Source: Pontibacter aydingkolensis (GTDB taxonomy: Bacteria > Bacteroidota > Bacteroidia > Cytophagales > Hymenobacteraceae). Taken from it: a stretch of 64,000 nt of DNA. Location: assembly GCF_019443125.1 (NCBI RefSeq), contig NZ_JAHYXK010000002.1, forward strand, positions 124,001 to 188,000, read 5' to 3'. Every line of letters begins with the position of its first letter. Positions within the stretch are counted from its first letter, which is position 1. The notes beneath the pieces were generated by a model that saw only the letters and a program-made list of their open reading frames with translations, was not told the origin of the DNA and ran no database searches. The position numbers and the translations under genes were made by a program. Shown here piece after piece: positions 19,140 through 27,349 of the stretch.

Positions 19140-19726
19140 GAAGACTATGTGCGTTTTAGCATTCTATGCTACAGGGCATAGTAGGGTAGGCAGTAACTAT
19201 TTGTGCTGTCAACCCTACTTCCTTTCCCTGTCGGCAAAAGCACTTAATTAATGTTAAGGAAAACAAGCTGTAGGAGGCACACTATAATGCTATCCCTTCC
19301 TAAAACTTTTCTGTAGTTACCAATGACCATTCCAATGAATTCCAGTTCTTCTCCTGAGGCCTGCAACTCTTATAGGCAAAGTGAGATAAAACCTTTACCT
19401 GTACGTCTCTGGTTAACTCACCGCTGAACAATGTGTCTGAAGTGTTGAGTTCTATATAATTAGGTGTAAATACACCAATTTTGATCTTAGAGCACTAGTT
19501 ATCTTAAACCATGAAAGCAGGAGCTAAAGTATCGTGATGAGGTAATATTACAACCAAATATGTCACATGATTGTAGTATTGACCTGTACATGAACACAAC
19601 TGAATGTAGGTCACGTAAAGACATTACAGCAAATGGCTGACACTTTATGAAGCTAATGATAATATGTTGGTTCTATGGCGGCGAGAGACTTTTTTACACC
19701 CAACTAAATAAGTGCTTAAAACAGCT
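19140..19726. other. Intergenic region, 587 bases, possible gene remnant
   Basis: No intact gene. On the minus strand around 19240-19370 a stop-bounded stretch of roughly 40 codons reads ELQASGEELEFIGMVIGNYR and onward without a usable start, so it could be a remnant. Near 19159-19182 there is a small imperfect inverted repeat (AGCATTCTATGCT / GGCATAGTAG). Nothing else is supported. Confidence 0.3.
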
Positions 19727-20245
19727 TTATTCAAAGAGTTCAGAAACTGCAATATCAGTCTCATAATAGCTTTTGCTGTCGGAGTCATAGTAAGCATAGG
19801 TCATTCTTCTATTATCAGCAGTAAACGTTTCAGTCCCCTCCATACCCCCTTTAATAGAAAATCTTATTCTTGTGATTCTATTTGATTTTAATCTTTCAAT
19901 TTCAGCTTTAGTAAAGCTATAAAGGGCTATACTTTTATTATTCACATGGTCTTTGATACCCTTATCAGTACATGTAATTATAGTTCCGTCACTTAAAAAT
20001 ACTGTTACCGTTCCTCCTATGTAATTGCTTTTAAATGGAACATCTATTGAAATCATTAAATAGCCTCCATTTGGTTGTTTAGCTATTGTAAATTCTGGGT
20101 CGCCTGTCCAGTAGTGACCATTCAGTTCAAAACTCCAAGAATTAGTAGCTTGATATTGATTATTACCCTTATAAATAAAATTTTGTGCTGAACCAATTGT
20201 ACATAATATCAACATTAACAAAATAGTTGAAACTGATTTTTTCAT
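19727..20245 (-). CDS. Exported protein of unknown function
   Basis: 172 residues. A signal peptide is clear (MKKSVSTILLMLILCTIGSA, cleavage probably before QNF). The mature part is strand-rich (FELNGHYWTGDPEFTIAKQP, GGTVTVFLSDGTIITC) and ends in an acidic tail. It could be a small periplasmic or surface beta-sandwich. It is one of three minus-strand genes (19727-21057) without recognised homologues that appear to be island cargo. Confidence 0.6.
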   Translation of the reverse strand: MKKSVSTILLMLILCTIGSAQNFIYKGNNQYQATNSWSFELNGHYWTGDPEFTIAKQPNGGYLMISIDVPFKSNYIGGTVTVFLSDGTIITCTDKGIKDHVNNKSIALYSFTKAEIERLKSNRITRIRFSIKGGMEGTETFTADNRRMTYAYYDSDSKSYYETDIAVSELFE

Positions 20246-20313
20246 TTCCCTAATAGTTTAAATTGGTATCAACAACCCTTTATATGCGAATCCCGCAGTC
20301 GATAGTTTGATTA

Positions 20314-20595
20314 TTAAAAATTTAGAAGTGCATTTTTCTTGATATCTTTTACTTCTTGGTAATCTAAAGAGTAAAGTCCTTGAAGCTCAATAATCTCATT
20401 TTTACTTTCTATGAGTTTGAGAAGCAAAAACTCATGGCTATTGTATTCGAAAATTCTATAACCCACACTAGGCCAATAAATAGAAAATAGTTTTAAAAAA
20501 TATACCTTCCCATTTAGAGAAAAGCTACTAGAACTATGGCTGTCATGGTTGAACAGCTTTTCCAAAATTTCTTTGTCAGTTGATAATAATTTCAT
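20314..20595 (-). CDS. Small unknown cytoplasmic protein
   Basis: 93 residues, no signal peptide, acidic and basic residues mixed (MKLLSTDKEILEKLFNHDSH). It lies 18 bases after the lipoprotein gene at 20614 on the same strand and 68 bases before the exported protein gene, so an operon of three is likely. It might be an immunity-like or regulatory partner of the exported neighbours; this is speculation from context. Confidence 0.5.
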   Translation of the reverse strand: MKLLSTDKEILEKLFNHDSHSSSSFSLNGKVYFLKLFSIYWPSVGYRIFEYNSHEFLLLKLIESKNEIIELQGLYSLDYQEVKDIKKNALLNF

Positions 20596-20613
20596 CTTAG
20601 ATGTAGTAAGTTT

Positions 20614-21057
20614 CTACCACCAAATATTTTTTGAAGTTTCCTCCCATTTTTCAGCTTTTTCTAATACCTCTTTTGCAAATGCTTTATCACCATTCCCAAA
20701 AGGGTCATCGTCATACGCTGAGAAGTATTTATTGCAGAAGGTCCATTTATTATCAACTAACCTAAACCATTGGGAAGTTCTTTTTATTTGAGATGCTACA
20801 GAGTAAGAGTATAATACTAAACATAAATCTGTGCCTTTAACTTCTATTTTTTCCTCTACTTTTAAAGTTCTTAAAATTTCATCGCGATGCTTATACCTAA
20901 AATACATGCCATCGTTTAAGAAGTAGTCTTTTTCAGGTACAATTCCATCTTTCAAAGAAGCCTCAATTGTTTCACTTGGAAGCTTAGTTACAAGAGTATC
21001 GCAACTAGCTAAGGCCAAGCTGAGTCCGAAGAATATCACAAGTAGATTCTTTTTCAT
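20614..21057 (-). CDS. Lipoprotein of unknown function
   Basis: 147 residues from the ATG at 21057. The frame is open 33 bases further upstream, but the lipoprotein signal MKKNLLVIFFGLSLALASCD begins exactly here, with lipobox LASC. The mature part is charged and aromatic (NDGMYFRYKHRDEILRTLKV) and ends in WW. It heads a three-gene minus-strand unit. Function unknown. Confidence 0.65.
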   Translation of the reverse strand: MKKNLLVIFFGLSLALASCDTLVTKLPSETIEASLKDGIVPEKDYFLNDGMYFRYKHRDEILRTLKVEEKIEVKGTDLCLVLYSYSVASQIKRTSQWFRLVDNKWTFCNKYFSAYDDDPFGNGDKAFAKEVLEKAEKWEETSKNIWW

Positions 21058-21162
21058 TATTAATGTATTTTTAGAATTTGAGTTGCACACTACTGCATAT
21101 CACACATAAAAATATACAGTTTATTATCATTTTATTAGTAAATAACAATTTAACTAACGAAT

Positions 21163-21190
21163 ATAGTATATATTATATAATATATACTAT
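21163..21190. repeat. Perfect 28-base AT palindrome
   Basis: The two halves, ATAGTATATATTAT and its exact complement, meet without a spacer. It lies about 105 bases upstream of the lipoprotein start. It could be an operator for a dimeric regulator or a cruciform-forming site; no terminator T-run follows. Confidence 0.6.
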
Positions 21191-21559
21191 GATTTAATTG
21201 TTTCTCTTCTTGCCGATGTGGATTTCAAATTTAAAATGCAGCCGCTTACGTCTTTTCAGCTACACTTTTTGCGTTCTTATTTTGCGCAAACTCATCAAAG
21301 CCGTTTCATTTCTGTTTATGCCTACTTCTATTGTCATTCCGATTCTATCCCTAATTATTAGATAGCTTAGGTTAAGAAGGAATCAGACTTATTTAGAAAA
21401 CCTAATAATTTGATGTTGTATTATTGAAGTTTATACAGATGTAAAAACTATTAGATATTAAAAACTTTAGTTTAGAGCTATAAGAGTTGTTGTAATTTTT
21501 ACAGCTAATATCATCACTACATCCTTCCATAACATCAAATCAAATACAATTCACTACAC

Positions 21560-21667
21560 ATGGCAGATAGGAGAAAGTGCAACAGTCTGTTGAAGATAAT
21601 GGACGAGCTTACAGGTAGTGAGCGCCAGTTAGCTTCAGAACGTAGAGCGTCCATACTTTGCTATTAA
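21560..21667 (+). CDS. Possible 35-residue protein
   Basis: An ATG frame starting MADRRKCNSLLKIMDELTGS, helical and charged, ends in CY. It could be a leader peptide or small regulator ahead of the nuclease gene, but there is no independent support. Confidence 0.2.
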   Translation: MADRRKCNSLLKIMDELTGSERQLASERRASILCY

Positions 21668-21773
21668 GCCTCATTAAACGCCGTTATTCAATTAGCCGGA
21701 GCAACTATTGCACTAATATTAGTATTATGCTATATTAGCTAACGTATTGTCTGTCATACCAATTAAACATCCT

Positions 21774-22820
21774 ATGCCATTCTATTCGAAGATTAAGGAT
21801 AAACGCACAGCAGAGGGGCTGCTGCGCCTCAAGCAGGGACTTGCTGAAGCGAAGATTCCTAAACGCACGGTCTCGGAGTCTGTGCTGCTTGCCACTTGGA
21901 ACATCAGGGAGTTTGGCAAATCGAAGATGGGCCTTAGGACGGACGAGCCGCTTTACTACATCGCGGAGATCATAAATTCCTTTGACCTAGTGGCCGTGCA
22001 GGAGGTGCGCTCAGACCTCAGGCTCCTGAACAAGCTGATGGGCATATTAGGGGGCTGGTGGAAAGTTGTCCACACCGATGTCACCCTCGGCACACGCGGA
22101 CACGATGAGCGGCTCACCTTTCTCTACGACAGCCGAAAGCTTTCCTTTGGTGGTTTGGCAGGTGAGATTGTGATTCCCCCTGTGGAGGAAAACCGCAAAA
22201 CCTTATATCCCTCAAACCAATTGTACCGCACTCCGTTTTTAGTAGGCTTTAAGGCCGGCTGGTTTCGCTTCACTATTTGTGTAACTCACATCGTGTACGG
22301 AAAGAGCACCAGGAATGACCCTAACCGGGTGGAGGAAATCAGGGCACTTGCAGACCTCTTAGCAGGTCTAGCAAAGGATAAGGATGCCTGGGCGAAAAAC
22401 ATGATCCTGCTGGGTGACTTCAACATATTCAAGCCGGGTGACAAAACCATGGAGCAGCTTCTCAACGCAGGTTTCGTCATTCCGAAAAAGCTTCAAACTT
22501 TACCCTCCAATGTCTACGAGGATGTGGAGAAAGGCAAGCACTACGATCAAATCGCTTTTATCTCCCCACAGATGGAAGACAAGCTGGAACTGTGCAAGGC
22601 TGGAGTGTTCAATTACTACAACTACGTCTACAGGATGGAGGATGAGGGGGGATACGGGGATACGATGGGGCAGAAATACAAGGACAGGGAAGCCGCCGAA
22701 AGGAGCAAGTATTACAAGAACTGGCGCACCTTCCAAATGTCCGACCACTTGCCGATGTGGATTGAACTAGGGATTGATGACAGCGAAAGTTACCTGAAAA
22801 ATAAGATAAACTGGCTTTAA
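21774..22820 (+). CDS. Endonuclease/exonuclease/phosphatase (DNase I-fold) family protein
   Basis: 348 residues from the ATG at 21774; an in-frame TTG at 21747 would add nine residues. The DNase I-like motifs are in order: LLATWNIREFG, FDLVAVQEVRSD (catalytic Glu), THIVYG, ILLGDFNIF (catalytic Asp-x-Asn) and QMSDHLPMWIEL (catalytic Asp-His). No signal peptide or membrane segment is seen, so it is likely cytoplasmic. A metal-dependent nuclease is more likely than a phosphatase in this island context, but the substrate is not readable. It is separated by 109 bases from the exported protein gene that follows in the same direction. Confidence 0.82.
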   Translation: MPFYSKIKDKRTAEGLLRLKQGLAEAKIPKRTVSESVLLATWNIREFGKSKMGLRTDEPLYYIAEIINSFDLVAVQEVRSDLRLLNKLMGILGGWWKVVHTDVTLGTRGHDERLTFLYDSRKLSFGGLAGEIVIPPVEENRKTLYPSNQLYRTPFLVGFKAGWFRFTICVTHIVYGKSTRNDPNRVEEIRALADLLAGLAKDKDAWAKNMILLGDFNIFKPGDKTMEQLLNAGFVIPKKLQTLPSNVYEDVEKGKHYDQIAFISPQMEDKLELCKAGVFNYYNYVYRMEDEGGYGDTMGQKYKDREAAERSKYYKNWRTFQMSDHLPMWIELGIDDSESYLKNKINWL

Positions 22821-22929
22821 ATCGCACCCATGTGCCTCCTGTAGCTCAATGCCTTTAACAAACAACTTTCTAAGGCTTCTACGAGGAGTAAGCCATAATA
22901 AATAGAACCCTACTGAAACGAACAGATAC

Positions 22930-23781
22930 ATGAGAACAAAAATACTTTTAGCCCTACTAGTTACTTTCTTTACTTATCAGGTCAATGCACAAGCCCCTAA
23001 AGGACAAGGAATTAAGGCTTTCCTGACGGCCTCGCTGCTCAACAAGAACGTGTACAAAACAAAGGACAAGCTGGAAGTGAGTCCGGTGTATGCTAAGAAG
23101 ACGGGCGTGAGTCTGGAGGCTTTTGACGTAAGGGATTCTTACATTGTTACTCCGAAGATGTCTCCCAACCCTGGCAGCTTTATCAGGTACAAAGAGCTGA
23201 AAAGCGAAGGAGGGTACACCTATATCAAGTTGCTTCCCGGGCTGGCCTATGAGGGCAACAAAATCGTCCGTGCCGGCGATAGGGCGGACCCCGAAATTGC
23301 CAACCTAGTCTTCAGAGTCAAAGATGATGCCCTTTCCCCCGCAACGCATTATCTGGCCAGTTCCGGTATTTTAGGCAAGTTATTGACGGTGCCGCTGAAG
23401 CTGAGAAAAGAGGAGTTCAACGACGGCAATGTCGTGCTACAGGGCACTCCTTCCATCATGTATGCCTTCGGCTGGAAGCTGAAACTCGGCAACCACCCGT
23501 ACAAATCCAGTTACATCAGCATTATTCCTTATGCTATTGGAATAAGCGCACAAAAGCACTTTTCTGTAAAAGACTCGGATGCCCCATACCCGCAGAACTT
23601 GGGTGAGAAGACAGATGAGTTTGCCCTAACCTACTATGCGGGTGGATTGGCCTTAGAGTTTGACAATTTCAACGTGGGGCTGTTTTGGGGGAAAGACCGC
23701 ATGTTTGGGGACCGTGACAATTGGGTGTACCAAAAGAAAGGATGGGTGGGAGTAGGCCTAGGCTATGATTTGTTTAAGTAA
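22930..23781 (+). CDS. Exported, probably beta-barrel, protein of unknown function
   Basis: 283 residues with a signal peptide (MRTKILLALLVTFFTYQVNA, then QAP). The mature part is rich in alternating strands with glycine and aromatic residues, and the last segment GWVGVGLGYDLFK ends in phenylalanine-lysine, similar to outer-membrane barrel proteins. It follows the nuclease gene and faces the DUF3987 gene. Family not recognised. Confidence 0.6.
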   Translation: MRTKILLALLVTFFTYQVNAQAPKGQGIKAFLTASLLNKNVYKTKDKLEVSPVYAKKTGVSLEAFDVRDSYIVTPKMSPNPGSFIRYKELKSEGGYTYIKLLPGLAYEGNKIVRAGDRADPEIANLVFRVKDDALSPATHYLASSGILGKLLTVPLKLRKEEFNDGNVVLQGTPSIMYAFGWKLKLGNHPYKSSYISIIPYAIGISAQKHFSVKDSDAPYPQNLGEKTDEFALTYYAGGLALEFDNFNVGLFWGKDRMFGDRDNWVYQKKGWVGVGLGYDLFK

Positions 23782-23788
23782 ATAAAAT

Positions 23789-23875
23789 CCTTGTAAACCT
23801 TGTAAAGTTTAGAAACCCCACCACTTACGATGGAGCTCCCAAACTTATGTTACAAACTTTATAAGGTTTACAAGG
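23789..23875. repeat. 22-base inverted repeat between convergent genes
   Basis: Arm 23789-23810 and arm 23854-23875 are inverted copies with one mismatch. The right arm overlaps the last codons of the DUF3987 gene. The left arm holds the unit CTTGTAAA twice. It could be a bidirectional terminator, although no T-run follows, or a protein-binding site of the element. Confidence 0.5.
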
Positions 23876-25247
23876 TTTCTTGCTTTACTTTTTCGTAAAA
23901 CCCGTAGGCCGAGCCCCCTTCATCATCTGGATACTTGAGTAATTTTTTGTCTATTAGCTTTTTAAGGTAATTGCCACAAGCGGAGGGAGAAATTTTATGC
24001 TTTTCCGCGATTGCAATCGCCTCCTTCCGTTGAAACTTTGGCGGCAACAGCTCATACAGTTTGTACGCACCTCTATCCTGAACTGGGATTACCTTACCCT
24101 CCGTAAACCTGGAGTAGAGGAACGAGGCGTGCTCTCTGAATACCCCAGCCAGTGCCATGGCAGTTTTGAAGTCAATGTCTGAACATGTTACTTCTTCTGC
24201 CTTGTTCTCTTCTTCCGCCTTTCGCAGCGTCGTCAGGATCATGGCAATCCTGAAGGTGATGACCCCCAATCTATAAACAATCATATCTGCATCATCGCCA
24301 TAAACAGCGACTGTTTCATCTACCCATTTTTCATATTGCTCGTCGAACTGCTGCTCCTGCTCAGGGCTTAGAGAAAACAGGGTAGGATTTGCCTCTGCAA
24401 ACACTATTGCCGTAAAGGCCTCCTCCTCCATGTTAATGAAGTATTCTGTTTTTCTAGATTGCTGAGATTTATCCGATAACCTTTTCCACTTAGACGCTTG
24501 CGAAAAAAGGTAAAAACAAAAGCGACTGAATAATCCGTTCTCAATAGAGGAGACAAGCGGCAGTACCTGCTCAGGGGTTCCCGTCGTGCCGATTGATAAG
24601 CGCGGCCTTTCAATTTCCAGGACCTCATTCATCGCCTTACGGGCTACACTAACTGTTTCATGATGAAAAGCTTTTCTGAATATCGCATCATGCCCCCCAT
24701 GCTCTTTGCGCAGGTTATTTGAGATGCTGTCAGCCTCTGTTTCACATATGACCCCTTTGCCGCCGTTATCTACCATGCGTTGCATAAGCGCAGCACTCGT
24801 AATATCTCCTGGTAAAAACCCCATTTTGAACGGCGGCGCAAGCAGATCTTTCCCCTCCTGTCCATTATTTTTTTTTGATTCCCGTAGCTGACGGTAATAC
24901 TCCTTGACTAATGCCCTGCTCTCTTCAAATAGAAGCCGATGCATTTTCATACCATAAACTTTTGCATACTTGAAGGCAGATTTTCCGCTAGAGGCCGGAG
25001 CAACCACAAAAGCATTAATGTTGGGGTGCAACTTCTCTCCCTGGTAATACCCATATGTTTTGTCCAGAAAACCACTTAAAACAACGAGTCCACCAATTAA
25101 AAACACATCTTTCTCCCTTGCGCTTTTAAATGCCTCTGTGCCCTTCTTTAGCAGCCCTGGCAACGTATCGTAGATCTCAGTGGGGAAAGTAGGTAATTCG
25201 GCTAACAAATGTGAAATACTTGACAATGGATTCTTAAACTGTCTCAT
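23868..25247 (-). CDS. DUF3987 family protein (primase/helicase-like element protein)
   Basis: 459 residues. The Walker A-like APASSGKSAFKYAKVYGMKM at about residues 83-100 and the downstream FLPGDITSAALMQRMVDNGG and ICETEAD segments fit DUF3987, an ATPase family of mobile elements related to primase-helicase proteins. The C-terminal 80 residues (FQRKEAIAIAEKHKISPSAC) look like a winged helix. The start ATG overlaps the stop of the HTH gene by one base, so the pair is coupled. Likely role: replication or maintenance of the excised island. Confidence 0.75.
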   Translation of the reverse strand: MRQFKNPLSSISHLLAELPTFPTEIYDTLPGLLKKGTEAFKSAREKDVFLIGGLVVLSGFLDKTYGYYQGEKLHPNINAFVVAPASSGKSAFKYAKVYGMKMHRLLFEESRALVKEYYRQLRESKKNNGQEGKDLLAPPFKMGFLPGDITSAALMQRMVDNGGKGVICETEADSISNNLRKEHGGHDAIFRKAFHHETVSVARKAMNEVLEIERPRLSIGTTGTPEQVLPLVSSIENGLFSRFCFYLFSQASKWKRLSDKSQQSRKTEYFINMEEEAFTAIVFAEANPTLFSLSPEQEQQFDEQYEKWVDETVAVYGDDADMIVYRLGVITFRIAMILTTLRKAEEENKAEEVTCSDIDFKTAMALAGVFREHASFLYSRFTEGKVIPVQDRGAYKLYELLPPKFQRKEAIAIAEKHKISPSACGNYLKKLIDKKLLKYPDDEGGSAYGFYEKVKQETL

Positions 25248-25543
25248 TACGCACGCTCCCTTCCGACTGTGGTTGAAGCTGCATTCTGGATCGTGGGAAC
25301 CGTTCGCTTTGGGTTGCGCTGCATCCAGGCATCCAATGCCAGCCTATTGAAATAGAGCATTTTCCCATTCGGACAAAAATGCTCGATCGCCCTTGCACTA
25401 GTAAGTTTATAAAGAAAACTGGAGCTGACCCCCATGTACTCACACGCCTCTTTAAAATTCAGGACGGGCTTTAAATAATTGTTTTGTTTTGATAGTGTCT
25501 GCTCAATGGCATTTAGTTTTTCAACCAGAATTTCGATTGTCAT
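25247..25543 (-). CDS. Excisionase-like helix-turn-helix protein
   Basis: 98 residues. A short coiled N-terminal helix (ILVEKLNAIEQTLSKQNNYL) is followed by an HTH_17-type winged helix: LNFKEACEYMGVSSSFLYKL, then NGKMLYFNRLALDAWMQRN with the usual wing. Such proteins in Bacteroidota elements act as recombination directionality or transcription factors. It is coupled to the DUF3987 gene (one-base overlap) and lies 206 bases from the integrase stop. Confidence 0.8.
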   Translation of the reverse strand: MTIEILVEKLNAIEQTLSKQNNYLKPVLNFKEACEYMGVSSSFLYKLTSARAIEHFCPNGKMLYFNRLALDAWMQRNPKRTVPTIQNAASTTVGRERA

Positions 25544-25749
25544 TAACTGTAGTGTTTTGTCATGTTATTGGATGTATTCTAACTTATTGTTTAAATATAT
25601 TTTCATACCCCTATAACATGAGCAAACCGGATGCTGTTCTGTAAAATTTTGGTTACGTAAAACATTTTAACAGCAACAGCCCCGCAACCCCATGTAAACG
25701 CCTTAACTACAACATGTTATACAAATGAATACATTCACAAAAACCTGGC

Positions 25750-27057
25750 TTACTCTTTCCCTTTTGCAAAAGCTGTTAAATTCTTGAGATACTGGCGCTT
25801 TGTTTCATCTTCAAAACTATCCAGGTAGTGTTGCGTGGTCTTTTCGCTGGAATGGCCTAAAGATTCAGAAATAAGTGCGGTGGGTGCCCCTGACCTTTTG
25901 AGAACAGTAGAAAACGAGTGCCTGGCTGTGTAGGTTGTTACATCCTTCTCAAGTTTAAGCGCCTTGGTTATGCGCTGCATGTACTTGTTTATCGTCTTGG
26001 TGGCCTGCTTCACCTTTGCTAGTTCCTGCTCTGGTGTTAACCCGGGGGTAAGTATGGGGAAGATGTAGGATTCAGGTATCGGTGGCTTATTACCCCATTT
26101 TTGTATGATTTCCTCTGCTTCACGCAGCAATGATACGGTAATGTTCTTTTGCTTCTGCCGGGTAGAGCGCGCTGTCTTGGACCGAACAAACGTAATGGTT
26201 TCTTTTTCCACCTGCTTATAGGTGAGCCTGGCCATGTCCTTCACGTTCATGCCGCTGCACAGGTAGGAGAACAGCCACAAGTCCCTGTTTCTGGCCTCAC
26301 TCTCTGTTGCAGGAGCATAATCAAAAATCTTCTGGATGTCTTTCAGGCCGAGCGCCTTTTTTACGTTCACGCCGGAGGGAATCTGGTACTTCCGTTTCCC
26401 AAAAGGGTACAGCTCCAAGGGCACCTCACCGGAGGCAATGGCCTCGTTGAACAAAGCGCGGAGCGGGCGCAGGTAAATGCCCACGGTGGTGCTAGAGCGA
26501 CCCTCCTGTACCATCCACTCCTCGTAGCTCTCCAGGAAGTCAGACGTAACACGGGAGAAAGGCAACGGTACTGTCTTGTCCTTCTCTTCCTCTAACAGGA
26601 TTGTAATCTGCTTCTTTGTCATCCCTTTCCTCGACGTAGAAGCCTTTCCGCTGACAAATCCCCTAAGGGAATTTCGGGCACTCTCATAGTTATCTGCCGT
26701 AGCGGCCCTTCCTGCTTTTCGGAGCCTGGCAATGGCCGTATCAAAGGCAGAGAACACCTCGTTGGGAGATCCGTTCCGCTGCAGGCGTCTTTCAAACTCC
26801 TCGAATGAGAAGCTCAGGAGCTTTTCAATGACCTTGGCGGCTTTCTGCTCCTGGTCCTGTAGTTCCAGCTTGACATCCTTCAAATCCCGTCCTGGTCGTG
26901 CGGAGTTCATCTTCTCGAACTCTTCTCTAGACATGTTAATGCCCGTGGGATAGTACTTCTGCTTCCGCTGATAGGTTACCCGTAGCTTTATGGGATATGA
27001 ACCGTCTTTTAAAGCCCTTCGGGTATCGAGGATAATTTGTGTGAAGGCGTCCTGCAT
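25750..27057 (-). CDS. int: Tyrosine recombinase (island integrase)
   Basis: 435 residues from the ATG at 27057. The open frame continues ten codons to a TTG, but those codons lie over a tandem repeat and the typical start is MQDAFTQIILDTRRALKDG. An N-terminal arm-binding part and a SAM-like core-binding region (about residues 100-210) precede the catalytic domain. Visible catalytic residues: ARHSFSTVL (Arg-II), SESLGHSS (His) and TTQHYLDSF (Tyr). In the Arg-I box the usual GLR is GMN (LCSGMNVKDMARL), and the H of HxxR is Thr; such changes are seen in a Bacteroidota subgroup. It sits next to the tRNA-Asn site at 27211-27255, as expected for the enzyme that placed the island. Confidence 0.92.
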   Translation of the reverse strand: MQDAFTQIILDTRRALKDGSYPIKLRVTYQRKQKYYPTGINMSREEFEKMNSARPGRDLKDVKLELQDQEQKAAKVIEKLLSFSFEEFERRLQRNGSPNEVFSAFDTAIARLRKAGRAATADNYESARNSLRGFVSGKASTSRKGMTKKQITILLEEEKDKTVPLPFSRVTSDFLESYEEWMVQEGRSSTTVGIYLRPLRALFNEAIASGEVPLELYPFGKRKYQIPSGVNVKKALGLKDIQKIFDYAPATESEARNRDLWLFSYLCSGMNVKDMARLTYKQVEKETITFVRSKTARSTRQKQKNITVSLLREAEEIIQKWGNKPPIPESYIFPILTPGLTPEQELAKVKQATKTINKYMQRITKALKLEKDVTTYTARHSFSTVLKRSGAPTALISESLGHSSEKTTQHYLDSFEDETKRQYLKNLTAFAKGKE

Positions 27058-27076
27058 GCTGTTTTCACCGTTAGAA

Positions 27077-27098
27077 TTTGCATACAATTTGCATACAA
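27077..27098. repeat. Tandem 11-base repeat ahead of the integrase gene
   Basis: TTTGCATACAA occurs twice without a gap (27077-27087 and 27088-27098), between the integrase start and the attachment site. This is a good position for arm-type integrase sites or an autoregulatory operator. Confidence 0.5.
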
Positions 27099-27210
27099 AC
27101 TATGATAAAACCTACCAAAAAAGGTAAAAACAAGTTAAATCATATTCCATAATATACTGACATACAGTACATAAGAAAATATTTGCAAACAAGTGACAAA
27201 TCACGCCTGT

Positions 27211-27255
27211 GACTGTTAATCAGGGGGTCCCTGGTTCGAGCCCAGGAGGGGGAGC
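27211..27255 (+). other. Attachment site: 3' fragment of tRNA-Asn
   Basis: The sequence carries an anticodon loop CTGTTAA (anticodon GTT), the right half of the anticodon stem, a variable loop, a perfect T arm (CCTGG-TTCGAGC-CCAGG), the acceptor strand AGGGGGA and the discriminator G. CCA is not encoded. Upstream of GACTGTTAA the anticodon stem no longer pairs (TGTGA against TCAGG) and there is no D arm or 5' acceptor strand, so the match begins at the anticodon stem. That is the usual crossover position for tyrosine recombinases. The complete tRNA-Asn should be at the far left end of the island, outside this window. Confidence 0.88.
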
Positions 27256-27290
27256 AAAAGCCACTCAGCAATGAGTGGCTTTTTTGTTTT
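27256..27290 (+). terminator. tRNA-Asn terminator
   Basis: A perfect 12-base stem (AAAAGCCACTCA / TGAGTGGCTTTT), loop GCAA, is followed by a T-run. It is the original terminator of the tRNA gene, now separated from it by the island. Confidence 0.85.
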
Positions 27291-27349
27291 AAGCACTTTT
27301 ATCAGTACACTTTGAAGCATACTGTAGCTTTGTGGTCAAAGTATAAAAA

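Larger units (their letters stand above)
21091..21746. other. Intergenic region, 656 bases, AT-rich
   Basis: Divergent upstream region of the lipoprotein gene (minus) and the nuclease gene (plus). It contains the perfect 28-base palindrome at 21163-21190 and a 35-codon plus frame at 21560-21667. Promoters for both flanking units are expected here, but I cannot fix their positions. Confidence 0.5.
1..27255. mobile_element. Genomic island (right part) integrated at a tRNA-Asn gene
   Basis: The right end is set by a 3' tRNA-Asn fragment at 27211-27255, beside a tyrosine recombinase, an excisionase-like HTH gene and a DUF3987 gene. The cargo is two defence-like gene sets and many unknown small genes. 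The heptamer AAGTATA/TATACTT, very common from 27.3 kb onward, is almost missing here, which agrees with foreign origin. Base composition is patchy: the first 13 kb is clearly AT-rich, while 13-19 kb and 21.7-27 kb look richer in GC, suggesting stepwise assembly. The left end, with the intact tRNA, is expected outside the window. No conjugation genes are visible. Confidence 0.8.

Noticed and set aside
27190..27255. Complete tRNA gene
   Set aside because: Only the 3' part is present; no D arm, no 5' acceptor strand and a broken anticodon stem.
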